Source of the DNA: Paenibacillus tianmuensis
GTDB taxonomy: Bacteria; Bacillota; Bacilli; Paenibacillales; NBRC-103111
DNA length: 64,000 nucleotides
Assembly: GCF_900100345.1 (NCBI RefSeq)
Contig: NZ_FMTT01000005.1
Span: 143,145-207,144 of the forward strand
Reading direction: 5' to 3'
Made by a program: the position numbers and the translations under genes. How positions within the stretch are numbered: position 1 is the stretch's first letter; the number at the start of each line of letters is the position of its first letter. Under the pieces are notes generated by a model. That model was not told where the DNA came from. It ran no database searches and was given only the letters and a program-made list of their open reading frames with translations. Shown in pieces: positions 29,003 to 37,479 of this stretch.

Positions 29003-29913
29003 TGCCAACCGGGTTAATCGTTAAGGCGCTAAGCGGATTTTACTACGTGCTTGCCGATGACACGCAAACGACCGAATCGGTGCAATGCCGGGCGAGAGGC
29101 ATTTTCAAGAAGCGCGGCATTTCGCCGCTCGTCGGCGACCGCGTGGTGTTCGGGCTGACGGAGAACGGGGAAGGAACGGTTGACGAAATTCTTCCCCGCT
29201 CCTCCGAGCTGATCCGGCCGCCGGTGGCAAATATCGATTTGGCCGTACTGGTGTTCTCGGTGACCGAGCCGGCGCTTAATTTACCGCTGCTGGACAAGTT
29301 TCTAGTTCATACGGAAAGTGCCGGACTCGATACGCTGATCTGCTTGACCAAGCATGATCTCATGTCCGAAGGAGGTTCGCCTGACAGCGTTTCCGATCGA
29401 TTGGCGTCAGCGATCCGGCTCTACGAATCGGTCGGTTACCCGGTGCTTGTGACAAGCGCCAAGGAAGGCATTGGCGTGAGCGAAGTATATGATCGGCTGG
29501 CGGGCCGCATTGGGGTGTTCGCAGGGCAGTCTGGCGTCGGGAAGTCGTCGCTACTCAACGCCATGGTGCCGGGGCTGTCGCTGGAAACGAACGAAATCAG
29601 CATGAAGCTCGGACGGGGCAAGCATACGACGCGCCATGTCGAGCTGATCCGGCTGCAGAACGGCGGACTTATCGCCGATACGCCGGGCTTTAGCCAGCTT
29701 GACTTTTTGCAGGTGGATGCAGAGGGGCTCAGCGGGGCTTTCCGGGAATTTGCGCCTTATGCCGCAGCGTGCCGCTTCCGCGGCTGCCTGCATCTGCACG
29801 AACCGGGCTGCAAGGTTCAGGAGGCCAAAGAAGCGGGCCATATCGCCGTATCAAGGTACAACCATTACATTCAATTTTTGAACGAGATCAAAGACAAAAA
29901 GAGGAGGTACTAG
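29002..29913 (+). CDS. rsgA: Ribosome small subunit-dependent GTPase A
   Basis: RsgA (CpgA) is a circularly permuted GTPase that checks late 30S assembly. The 303 residues show the OB fold, the G4 motif LTKHD, the P-loop [14 protein letters not shown]3 DTPGF and the zinc-binding [14 protein letters not shown] cluster. The start overlaps the prkC stop by one base, with AGGAGG upstream. Confidence 0.95.
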   Translation: MPTGLIVKALSGFYYVLADDTQTTESVQCRARGIFKKRGISPLVGDRVVFGLTENGEGTVDEILPRSSELIRPPVANIDLAVLVFSVTEPALNLPLLDKFLVHTESAGLDTLICLTKHDLMSEGGSPDSVSDRLASAIRLYESVGYPVLVTSAKEGIGVSEVYDRLAGRIGVFAGQSGVGKSSLLNAMVPGLSLETNEISMKLGRGKHTTRHVELIRLQNGGLIADTPGFSQLDFLQVDAEGLSGAFREFAPYAAACRFRGCLHLHEPGCKVQEAKEAGHIAVSRYNHYIQFLNEIKDKKRRY

Positions 29914-29914
29914 G

Positions 29915-30583
29915 ATGCTGCATATCGCTCCTTCGATCTTATCCGCCAACTTTTCCAAGCTGGGTGAAGAAATTGCCGACGTCGAGCGCGGCGGGGCCGA
30001 CTGGATTCACGTCGACGTAATGGACGGACATTTCGTGCCGAATATTACGATCGGACCGCTGGTGGTGGAGGCCATCCGGCCGATAACGAAATTACCGCTC
30101 GACGTGCATCTGATGATCGAGCAGCCGGACCGCTACATTGCCTCGTTCGTTCAGGCAGGCGCAGACCTCATTTCGGTTCACGCCGAGGCATGCGTCCATC
30201 TGCACCGGACACTTCATTATATCAAGGAGCAGGGCGTCAAAGCAGGCGTCGTGCTGAATCCGGCCACTTCGCTCCATGCTTTGGAGCATGTGCTTGAGGA
30301 AGGACTGCTCGACTATGTGCTGCTGATGACGGTTAACCCCGGCTTCGGCGGGCAGAAGTTTATTTCCGCGACGTTGCCCAAAATCGCCGGACTGCGCCGC
30401 ATGCTGGACGAGCGGGGACTTCAGCACGTGGACATCGAGGTCGACGGCGGCATCAATACCGAGACGGCCAAGCTCGTTGCCGAAGCGGGCGCCAATGTGC
30501 TCGTTGCCGGGAATGCGGTGTTCAACCGGCCGGACCGCGCCGAGGCGATCCGCGCGATCCGGGAAGCCGGGAGCGGCCGGTAA
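29915..30583 (+). CDS. rpe: Ribulose-phosphate 3-epimerase
   Basis: Rpe interconverts ribulose-5-P and xylulose-5-P in the pentose phosphate pathway. The barrel motifs [36 protein letters not shown] and EVDGGIN are intact. Length 222. It starts two bases after rsgA with AGGAGG inside the rsgA end. Confidence 0.95.
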   Translation: MLHIAPSILSANFSKLGEEIADVERGGADWIHVDVMDGHFVPNITIGPLVVEAIRPITKLPLDVHLMIEQPDRYIASFVQAGADLISVHAEACVHLHRTLHYIKEQGVKAGVVLNPATSLHALEHVLEEGLLDYVLLMTVNPGFGGQKFISATLPKIAGLRRMLDERGLQHVDIEVDGGINTETAKLVAEAGANVLVAGNAVFNRPDRAEAIRAIREAGSGR

Positions 30584-30584
30584 A

Positions 30585-30836
30585 ATGCGGGCGCTGCAAA
30601 TTTTTGCCTTCAGTTTGCTATGCGCCGCCCTGCTGTTTGTGTTTTCCATTATCGACGGCGTGGTGAAGTTTGCCTTTTCGCTGGGGGCTATATACGTCGG
30701 TATCCTGTTTTTTAAGCGATACGAGACGCGCGGCCCGCGCATTGCATTCGTCTTGATCACGATCTTATTTTACTTTATTTATTCGGTGTTCTACGCGTTG
30801 TATTTGGCTATTCAGCAGCAGCAGGCTGCGGTTTGA
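30585..30836 (+). CDS. Small membrane protein of unknown function, in the position of yloS/thiN
   Basis: This 83-residue protein has two or three predicted membrane helices (IFAFSLLCAALLFVFSIIDGVVKFAF, LGAIYVGILFF, IAFVLITILFYFIYSVFYALYLAI). ATG 30585 lies directly after the rpe stop with GGGAG upstream. In Bacillus the gene between rpe and spoVM is thiN; here that gene is absent and this one takes its place. It ends the long operon and is followed by a terminator. Confidence 0.75.
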   Translation: MRALQIFAFSLLCAALLFVFSIIDGVVKFAFSLGAIYVGILFFKRYETRGPRIAFVLITILFYFIYSVFYALYLAIQQQQAAV

Positions 30837-30891
30837 GAAGAAAGAAAAAGAACCCGGACGTGCATAACCGGCGCTGGGGTCGCATACACAT

Positions 30892-30936
30892 GGTTACAAA
30901 AGTACGGTTTCCGGCTTTTGTAGCCTTTTTTGTTTT
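30892..30936 (+). terminator. Terminator of the priA-rpe operon region
   Basis: An 11-bp stem GGTTACAAAAG/CTTTTGTAGCC (one G.U pair) is followed by TTTTTTGTTTTTT. Confidence 0.92.
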
Positions 30937-31061
30937 TTCGGTGCCCGGAATTTGCATGGCACGTTTTGGGGAGCAGCGGAATATACTTATAACGAGGTGG
31001 TTTACTGCGCGCATGGCTCGAGGTCGGCTTTGCGTCGTAAAGTCTGGAGGGAGGGTGCAAA

Positions 31062-31142
31062 ATGAAATTTTACACTATCAAGCTTCCGAAGTTTTTGGGT
31101 GGGTTTGTGAAAGCTGTACTTAATACATTCAGCAAAAACTGA
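31062..31142 (+). CDS. spoVM: SpoVM, 26-residue spore coat/cortex morphogenetic peptide
   Basis: The short frame encodes MKFYTIKLPKFLGG, then FVKAVLNTFSKN. The first part is the hallmark of SpoVM, the amphipathic peptide that recognises the positive curvature of the forespore membrane and anchors SpoIVA. The proline needed for shallow insertion is kept. GGAGGGAGGG lies six bases upstream of the ATG. The position before rpmB matches Bacillus. Confidence 0.95.
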   Translation: MKFYTIKLPKFLGGFVKAVLNTFSKN

Positions 31143-31162
31143 AGGTACGCTTGTCCATACTT

Positions 31163-31238
31163 TGGCGCCGGCTGCCGGGCTAGGGCAGGCGCCACACCCA
31201 GGATCAACGGCTCAGTCGTCCTTGTCTTGCAAGACAAG
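31163..31238. repeat. Hairpins between convergent spoVM and rpmB
   Basis: TGGCGCC at 31163-31169 pairs with GGCGCCA at 31188-31194 around an inner TGCC/GGCA helix. CTTGTCTTGCAAGACAAG at 31221-31238 is a perfect 18-bp palindrome. Neither is followed by a T-run. They probably shape the spoVM 3' end; function not shown. Confidence 0.5.
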
Positions 31239-31272
31239 CGCGTTTGTCAAGGATTCATTCTTGTCAACTAAA

Positions 31273-31297
31273 AAAAGCACCTGAGCCAGGTGCTTTT
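31273..31297. terminator. Bidirectional terminator between spoVM and rpmB
   Basis: AAAAGCACCTG-AGC-CAGGTGCTTTT is symmetrical with A- and T-runs, so it can end transcripts on both strands. Confidence 0.9.
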
Positions 31298-31313
31298 TGT
31301 CTGCAGACGCAGA

Positions 31314-31502
31314 TTACACGCGAGTTACTTTTCCGGATTTCAGAGCTTTCGTGCTCACCCAAACGCGTTTCGGTTTGCCGTCGACCAGAATGCGAACCTT
31401 TTGAACGTTGACACCCCAAGTGCGTTTCGCTTTGTTGTTCGCATGGGATACGTGGTTGCCGGTACCCGGGCCTTTACCTGTGATAAAACATTTGCGGGAC
31501 AT
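31314..31502 (-). CDS. rpmB: 50S ribosomal protein L28
   Basis: The 62-residue protein has the family pattern [28 protein letters not shown] and VRVW-type end ([15 protein letters not shown]). The first zinc-ribbon pair is reduced to a single cysteine, so it is the zinc-free C- form. AAGGAGG precedes the ATG on the minus strand. It is isolated between oppositely oriented genes, as in Bacillus. Confidence 0.96.
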   Translation of the reverse strand: MSRKCFITGKGPGTGNHVSHANNKAKRTWGVNVQKVRILVDGKPKRVWVSTKALKSGKVTRV

Positions 31503-31699
31503 TGATTACACCTCCTTAAAGCATACACGCTTCAAAAACACACTTAAACATCATATCACAGCGGCCTAAACGCCGTCAACGCAGCTTCTTCGTTTTCTTC
31601 CCCTGCAGCCCCTTGCAGCCCGTGTTTTATTTTATTTCTTGCGGCGAATATAGTACAATGATTCGTAGTCCATGCTAATTTTGGGATCGAAGGAGCTGT

Positions 31700-32068
31700 A
31701 TGGAGATGACAATCGAACTGGCTTCAGAATATGGAAAAATCTATGTTACGGACGAAGTAATCGCCGCACTTGCGGGTTCGGCGGCGTTAGACTGCTACGG
31801 ACTTGTTGGGATGGCTTCGCGCAATCAACTCAAGGACAATATTGCCGAACTGCTGCGTGTCGACAATTTACGGCGGGGAGTCGAGGTTCACCGCAACGAG
31901 CAGGATGTCCTGACCATTGATTTATATATCATCGTCAGCTACGGCACGAAAATTTCGGTCGTTGCGCATAACGTGCAGAGCAAAGTAAAATACATGCTTG
32001 GGGAAGTCGCGGGCCTGCAAGTGGCGAACGTGAACATTTTTGTCCAAGGCGTGAGGATTACTGAATGA
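31700..32068 (+). CDS. yloU: Asp23/Gls24 family envelope stress protein (YloU-like)
   Basis: This 122-residue Asp23 family protein has the core GKIYVTDEVIAALAG, YGLVGM and VDLYIIVSYGT-like TIDLYIIVSYG segments. Family members are tied to alkaline and envelope stress and are encoded next to fatty-acid kinase. AAGGAG lies upstream of ATG 31700; an ATG two codons on is equally possible. Confidence 0.92.
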   Translation: MEMTIELASEYGKIYVTDEVIAALAGSAALDCYGLVGMASRNQLKDNIAELLRVDNLRRGVEVHRNEQDVLTIDLYIIVSYGTKISVVAHNVQSKVKYMLGEVAGLQVANVNIFVQGVRITE

Positions 32069-32146
32069 GACCTGTGACGACAGCGGTTGTGGCCGAAACA
32101 TGTTATGGATCGCCGACAGGGTTATAGCGAAAGGGGAACGGTCTTT

Positions 32147-33964
32147 TTGGGTAAGCGCTTAAAAGAAATGAATGGACAAGATTTCATCCGAATGGTAGAA
32201 GCGGGAGCGCATAGGCTGACGACGAACGCAGAGCGGGTCAATGCGCTCAACGTCTTTCCGGTACCGGACGGCGATACGGGCACGAATATGAATTTGACCT
32301 TGACTTCCGGGGTGGAAGAGCTTCGCCGCCGTCCGTCGGACCACTTGGGTAAAACAGCAGAAGCGCTTGCCAAAGGCTTGCTGATGGGCGCTCGCGGCAA
32401 CTCGGGCGTGATTCTGTCGCAGTTGTTCCGCGGTTTTGCCAAAGCCGTATCCGACCTGCCTTCGGCCAATGCCCAGCAGGTGGCTGCGGCGTTTCAGAAC
32501 GGCGTGGATATGGCCTACAAAGCCGTTGTTAAACCTGTGGAAGGTACGATTCTGACCGTAGCCAAGGAAGCGGCGAGGCAGGGCGTACAGACCGCCAAGC
32601 GGCAGCTGGATGTCGCTGTCGTGATGGCGGAACTGCTGGATAAAGCGAAAGAGGCGCTGGCCAAAACGCCGGACATGCTTCCCGTGCTGAAGCAGGTGGG
32701 CGTCGTCGATTCGGGCGGACAGGGGCTTGTGTATATCTACGAGGGCTTTGTATCCGTTCTGGACATGGAAGTGGAAGCTCCTGCGGAGGAGCCGGCCGAT
32801 ATGCCGTACGTCGCTTTTGGCGCGGTGCTGCCGCTGGAGGAGACGCTAGAGTCGGTTGCGACGATGTTTGATTTTACAGGTCACGAGCGTGTGCAAGCGA
32901 AGCTGGCGACGGAGGATATCGAGTTCGGGTATTGTACGGAGTTTATGGTGACGCTGAATCCGGGCAAGCCGAACGGCTGCAAATTTGACGAGGCTCTGTT
33001 CCGCGAGGAGCTGTCTGCCTTCGGCGATTCTCTGCTTGTCGTGGCCGACGACGATCTGGTCAAAGTGCATATCCATGCCGAATTCCCGGGCAGCGTTATG
33101 AATCTGGCCCAGAATTACGGGGATCTCAGCCGGATCAAAATTGAAAATATGCGCGATCAGCATACGCATCTTCTGATGGAGGAGGCCGGACCGTCCGGCG
33201 CGGTCGCGGCATTGGCCAAGGCGACGCATTTGCTGGACGCGGCCAGAGAGCTCGAACTCGGCAGGCCGACCGTCCATGCGGCGAACGGTCCGTCCCGCGA
33301 GCTCAAGCCGTACGGCTTTGTTGCCGTATCCGCTGGGGAAGGCATCTCCGGTATTTTCGGCAGTCTGGGCGTCGATCGGATTCTGCACGGCGGACAAACC
33401 ATGAACCCGAGCACCGAAGATATCGTCCGCGCCGTAAGCGAGGTCGAAGCGAGAATCGTGTTCGTGCTTCCGAACAATTCGAACATCATCCTGGCTGCGC
33501 AGCAGGCCGTGGAGCTTGTGGAGGATAAGCAGGTTGTCGTTGTTCCCAGCAAGTCGATTCCGCAAGGCATTGCCGCTGTCATCGCATTCCAGGAGGAAGC
33601 GGCTCCCGAAGAAAACATCGGCGAAATGCAGAAGGCGCTGCAGCAAGTACAGGCCGGTCAAATCACCCATGCCGTACGCGACACGCAAATGGACGGGATC
33701 GATATTAAAGAGGGCGACTATATCGGCATTCATAACGGCCGCATCGTTTCCTCGGCTCCGGACCTCGTCGATTCCTGCAAAAAGCTGATTGACTCCATGC
33801 TGGATGCGGGTGCGGAGATCGTGACCTTGTATACCGGAGCGGATGCGGTGCAGGAGCAGACCGAGGAGCTTGTCGGGTATGTCGAACAAACGTATCAAGA
33901 GGTGGAAGTGGAAGTGCAGAACGGCGGACAACCGCTCTATTACTACATCATTTCCGCGGAATAA
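32147..33964 (+). CDS. fakA: Fatty acid kinase FakA-like (DAK2 domain, YloV)
   Basis: The ~605-residue protein has an N-terminal DhaL-type kinase domain with the Mg-ATP motif VFPVPDGDTGTNM and GARGNSGVILSQ, a central domain and a C-terminal FakA domain (GISGIFGSLGVD, FVLPNNSNIILAA). FakA phosphorylates exogenous fatty acids bound to FakB. TTG 32147 is preferred: AAGGGG lies ten bases upstream, and the longer frame from 32087 has no site; ATG 32168 is an alternative. Confidence 0.9.
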   Translation: MGKRLKEMNGQDFIRMVEAGAHRLTTNAERVNALNVFPVPDGDTGTNMNLTLTSGVEELRRRPSDHLGKTAEALAKGLLMGARGNSGVILSQLFRGFAKAVSDLPSANAQQVAAAFQNGVDMAYKAVVKPVEGTILTVAKEAARQGVQTAKRQLDVAVVMAELLDKAKEALAKTPDMLPVLKQVGVVDSGGQGLVYIYEGFVSVLDMEVEAPAEEPADMPYVAFGAVLPLEETLESVATMFDFTGHERVQAKLATEDIEFGYCTEFMVTLNPGKPNGCKFDEALFREELSAFGDSLLVVADDDLVKVHIHAEFPGSVMNLAQNYGDLSRIKIENMRDQHTHLLMEEAGPSGAVAALAKATHLLDAARELELGRPTVHAANGPSRELKPYGFVAVSAGEGISGIFGSLGVDRILHGGQTMNPSTEDIVRAVSEVEARIVFVLPNNSNIILAAQQAVELVEDKQVVVVPSKSIPQGIAAVIAFQEEAAPEENIGEMQKALQQVQAGQITHAVRDTQMDGIDIKEGDYIGIHNGRIVSSAPDLVDSCKKLIDSMLDAGAEIVTLYTGADAVQEQTEELVGYVEQTYQEVEVEVQNGGQPLYYYIISAE

Positions 33965-34025
33965 GCGGTTCGTTTTCGACCCTATGTCTATAGATCAAAA
34001 CTTTGCAAAGAATTGAGGGAGGCTA

Positions 34026-34877
34026 TTGAGCCAGGTTCGTATTGTAACGGACAGCACGGCGGATATTCCGGCCGACCTGCGGGAGCGGCTCGGCATTGAG
34101 ATGGTGCCGCTTAAAGTATTGTTCGGCTCGGAGGCATTTCGCGACGGGGTCGATATGGGTCCGGAGCAATTTTATGACAAGCTGGCCTCATCCGGTATTT
34201 TTCCAACCACATCGCAGCCGTCGCCGGCCGATTTCATCCAAGTGTATCAGAGGCTTGCGGCGGAAGGCGCCGACTCGATCATCTCGATTCATTTATCATC
34301 GCAGATGAGCGGCACGTACCAGTCCGCCCTCGTGGCGAAATCGATGATCGACGAGAAGGCGGATATCGAGGTGGTGGACAGCCGTTCGGCTTCCTTTGGC
34401 CTCGGCATGCTCGTCGTAGCTGCCGCAGAGGCGGCAAAGCAGGGGAAGAGCAAGTCGGAAATTTTGGAACGGATTGCGGCGCTGCGCCAAAACATCGGGC
34501 TTTATTTTTTGCCGGATACGCTCAAGTATTTGCACAAGGGCGGACGGATCGGCAAGGCTGCGGCGCTCTTCGGCTCCTTGCTTAATATTAAGCCAATCCT
34601 TTCGGTCAACGATGACGGAGTCGTGTTCTCCGTCGATAAGGTTCGCGGACAGAAGAAAGCGATGAACCGGATCATCGAGCTGCTGCAGCAGGATTTTGCA
34701 GGCAAACCGATCGATTTGGTCGTGGCTTATACGACCGAACGCGAGACGGCGGAGCAGTTTTGCACTCTGCTGCAGCAGCATTTTGAAGTAAAAAGCGTGC
34801 ACTACACGCATATCGGGCCTGTCGTTGGAGCGCATGTCGGACCCGGAACCGTAGCGGCCTTTGCCGTACCGGTCTGA
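34026..34877 (+). CDS. DegV family fatty-acid-binding protein (FakB-like)
   Basis: This 283-residue DegV protein starts at TTG with GAGGGAGG upstream. Family motifs are IVTDSTADIP, the SQPSP loop (TTSQPSPADF) and ISIHLSSQMSGTYQSA, which bind the fatty acid carboxylate, plus GGRIGKAA. Directly following fakA, it is probably the substrate carrier FakB. In Bacillus the serine dehydratase genes occupy this interval instead. Confidence 0.92.
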   Translation: MSQVRIVTDSTADIPADLRERLGIEMVPLKVLFGSEAFRDGVDMGPEQFYDKLASSGIFPTTSQPSPADFIQVYQRLAAEGADSIISIHLSSQMSGTYQSALVAKSMIDEKADIEVVDSRSASFGLGMLVVAAAEAAKQGKSKSEILERIAALRQNIGLYFLPDTLKYLHKGGRIGKAAALFGSLLNIKPILSVNDDGVVFSVDKVRGQKKAMNRIIELLQQDFAGKPIDLVVAYTTERETAEQFCTLLQQHFEVKSVHYTHIGPVVGAHVGPGTVAAFAVPV

Positions 34878-34878
34878 T

Positions 34879-36933
34879 ATGACCTTGGATCTTTATTCGC
34901 TTCCGGTCACGAAGGTGTCCGGCGTCAAAGGCAAGAAGCCCGAGGAGCTGCTTGCGCTCGGCATCTCGAGCGTTGGAGAGCTCCTCGATTATTATCCTTT
35001 CCGCTACGAGGATTACACGCTTCGCGATTTGACGCAGGTGAAGGACGGAGACCGTATTACGGTGCAGGGCACGGTCGCGGGGGTTCCCCAGGTGCAAATG
35101 TACGGGCGTACCAAATCGCGCATGACCTGCAAAATCGTGGTTGACCCGCTCTTCATTACGGCCGTCTGGTTCAACCGCCATTTTTTGAAGGACAAGCTGA
35201 CAGCCGGTACGGATATCGTCTTGACCGGAAAATGGGACCAGAAGCGGCTGCACTTGACCGTGACGGAGGTAGAATTCCCGGGCCGCGGTACGTCGCAGAC
35301 CGGTACGCTGCAGCCGGTTTATTCGGTGACGGGATCAATTACGCAAAAGTGGTTTCGGCAAACGACGAAGCAAGCGCTGCTGCAATTCGGCGATCTCATT
35401 TCCGAGGTGCTCCCGGGCAAGCTGCTGCGCAAATACAATCTGCTGCCCCGCAAGCAGGCGGTCGCCCTGCTGCATCTGCCGGGCAGTATGGAGCAGGGGC
35501 AGCGGGCGAGACGCCGGATGGTGTACGAGGAGCTGTTCTTGTTTCAGCTCAAGATGCAGGCGTACCGCTCGCTGAATCACGACCGGGCGGACGGGGTCGC
35601 GCACCCCGTAGATTTGCCGGCTGTCCGCGCGTTTGTACGCGCGCTGCCGTTCACGTTAACGGCTTCCCAGAAAAACGTGCTGGCCGAAATTCTTCATGAT
35701 CTGCAGCAGCCTTTCTGCATGAACCGCCTGCTGCAGGGCGATGTGGGCGCAGGAAAAACCGTCGTTGCGGCGGTGGCGCTTTTTGCCGTCGTCAAAGCCG
35801 GCTATCAAGGCGCGCTGATGGTGCCGACGGAAATTCTTGCGGAACAGCACAAGCGCTCGCTCGACCGTTTGTTCGAGCCGTACGGCATCCAGACGGCGCT
35901 GCTGACCGGCAGCTTGACGGAGCGGCAGCGCCGGGATGTGCTCGGCTCGCTGCAGATGGGGATGATCGACATCATTGTCGGCACGCATGCGCTCATTCAA
36001 GAGGATGTGTTCTTCCGTCGGCTCGGACTCGTCGTTACAGACGAGCAGCATCGCTTCGGCGTACAGCAGCGCAGCATTTTGCGCCGTAAAGGGATGAATC
36101 CGGACGTGCTCACGATGACGGCGACGCCGATTCCGCGGACGCTCGCGATTACCGCTTTTGGCGATATGGACGTCTCGACGCTGCGGGAGCTCCCTAAGGG
36201 ACGCAAGCCGATTCAGACGTATGCGGTGACGCACAATATGCTGGAGCGCGTCCTTGGCTTTATTCGCCGCGAGGTGGCCGCAGGGCGGCAGACATATGTC
36301 ATTTGTCCGTTGATCGAGGAATCCGAAAAGCTCGACGTGCAGAACGCGATTGACGTGCACGCGCAGCTTCAATTTGCTTTTCCGGAATATAAGGTCGGGC
36401 TGCTGCATGGACGGATGGCCCCGGCGGAGAAGGACGATGTGATGCGCGAGTTCAGCCAAGGCCGGCTTCATGTCCTGGTCTCGACGACGGTTATTGAGGT
36501 CGGCGTGGATGTGCCCAACGCCACGCTGATGGTCGTCTATGACGCCGACCGGTTCGGACTATCGCAGCTTCACCAGCTGCGGGGCCGGGTCGGACGGGGC
36601 GAGCACCAATCGTACTGTGTGCTGATTGCCGATCCGAAGAACGAAGTCGGCAAGGAACGGCTGAAAGCGATGACGGACACGAACGACGGCTTCGAGATTG
36701 CGCGCCGCGACCTCGAATTGCGGGGGCCCGGAGATTTTTTCGGCACGAAGCAGAGCGGGGTGCCGGATTTCCGGCTCGCCGACATGGTGACTGACTTCGA
36801 AGTGATGGAACAGGCAAGAGACGATGCGGCCGAGCTCGTCAAGCAGCCGGATTTCTGGACCGAGGCCGACTACGTGCCGCTGCGTCACTATTTGCAGCGC
36901 GAGCACATCTTCGACAGCGAGATGCTGGATTAG
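34879..36933 (+). CDS. recG: ATP-dependent DNA helicase RecG
   Basis: RecG remodels stalled forks and Holliday junctions. The 684 residues show the wedge OB domain, Walker A in GDVGAGKTVVAA, DEQHRFG, TATPIPRTLA, the GR.GR motif QLRGRVGRG and the C-terminal TRG region. ATG 34879 starts just after the degV stop with a weak ribosome binding site, so translation is probably coupled. Confidence 0.95.
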   Translation: MTLDLYSLPVTKVSGVKGKKPEELLALGISSVGELLDYYPFRYEDYTLRDLTQVKDGDRITVQGTVAGVPQVQMYGRTKSRMTCKIVVDPLFITAVWFNRHFLKDKLTAGTDIVLTGKWDQKRLHLTVTEVEFPGRGTSQTGTLQPVYSVTGSITQKWFRQTTKQALLQFGDLISEVLPGKLLRKYNLLPRKQAVALLHLPGSMEQGQRARRRMVYEELFLFQLKMQAYRSLNHDRADGVAHPVDLPAVRAFVRALPFTLTASQKNVLAEILHDLQQPFCMNRLLQGDVGAGKTVVAAVALFAVVKAGYQGALMVPTEILAEQHKRSLDRLFEPYGIQTALLTGSLTERQRRDVLGSLQMGMIDIIVGTHALIQEDVFFRRLGLVVTDEQHRFGVQQRSILRRKGMNPDVLTMTATPIPRTLAITAFGDMDVSTLRELPKGRKPIQTYAVTHNMLERVLGFIRREVAAGRQTYVICPLIEESEKLDVQNAIDVHAQLQFAFPEYKVGLLHGRMAPAEKDDVMREFSQGRLHVLVSTTVIEVGVDVPNATLMVVYDADRFGLSQLHQLRGRVGRGEHQSYCVLIADPKNEVGKERLKAMTDTNDGFEIARRDLELRGPGDFFGTKQSGVPDFRLADMVTDFEVMEQARDDAAELVKQPDFWTEADYVPLRHYLQREHIFDSEMLD

Positions 36934-37075
36934 ACGATAGCCTGCTTGACGCTCCGCCTGCGGCATGAAGGGGAAAGACGGCAAAAGAAATAGGTACACA
37001 AGACCAAGCCCTCCGACATAGACTTACTGTATGGTAGTTGTAAGTCCTATTTGCAAGAACGCGGAGGTGTGCGGC

Positions 37076-37363
37076 ATGAGCTATACGCAGTACGGCTTTG
37101 ATCCTGCGCAAATCGAGCGGATCAAGCTGAAGATGAAAAATCCGGAGACGAAAGAACGGGTCAAAATGATTTTGCAGGGCGTGACGAAGTACGATTTGCA
37201 GGACCGCGTGAAGGTTCGACGGTTCGTCGGCATGCTGACGAAGACACTTGGCGAAAGAGTCACCGAGCAGCAGACTGAGCAGCTCGTCCAGTTCGTTATC
37301 TCGCAAAAAATCGATCCGAACAATGCGTTTCATCTGATTAAACTATGGAGCATGTTCCGCTAA
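37076..37363 (+). CDS. spoVIF: Stage VI sporulation protein F
   Basis: This 95-residue protein matches SpoVIF, a forespore/mother-cell protein needed for spore coat assembly through GerR stability in Bacillus. GFDPAQIERIKLKMKNPETKERVK and the repeated helix RRFVGMLTKTLGERVTEQQTEQLVQFVI fit the family. GGAGGTG precedes ATG 37076; the longer frame from 37031 is rejected. The transcript may end in the T-run after 37373. Confidence 0.88.
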   Translation: MSYTQYGFDPAQIERIKLKMKNPETKERVKMILQGVTKYDLQDRVKVRRFVGMLTKTLGERVTEQQTEQLVQFVISQKIDPNNAFHLIKLWSMFR

Positions 37364-37479
37364 GCGGGCATGTTCTTTTTTTCGTCGGAACACTGGGCTC
37401 CGGCCCAATTGTCAAATGCAGCGGAGCAGGCTATAATGCTGATAGATTGCTAGATTGTGGAAAGGGGAACGATATCGAT

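Noticed and set aside
32846..33931. A 361-codon minus-strand frame opposite fakA
   Set aside because: Antisense shadow; the plus strand encodes an intact DAK2-family protein.
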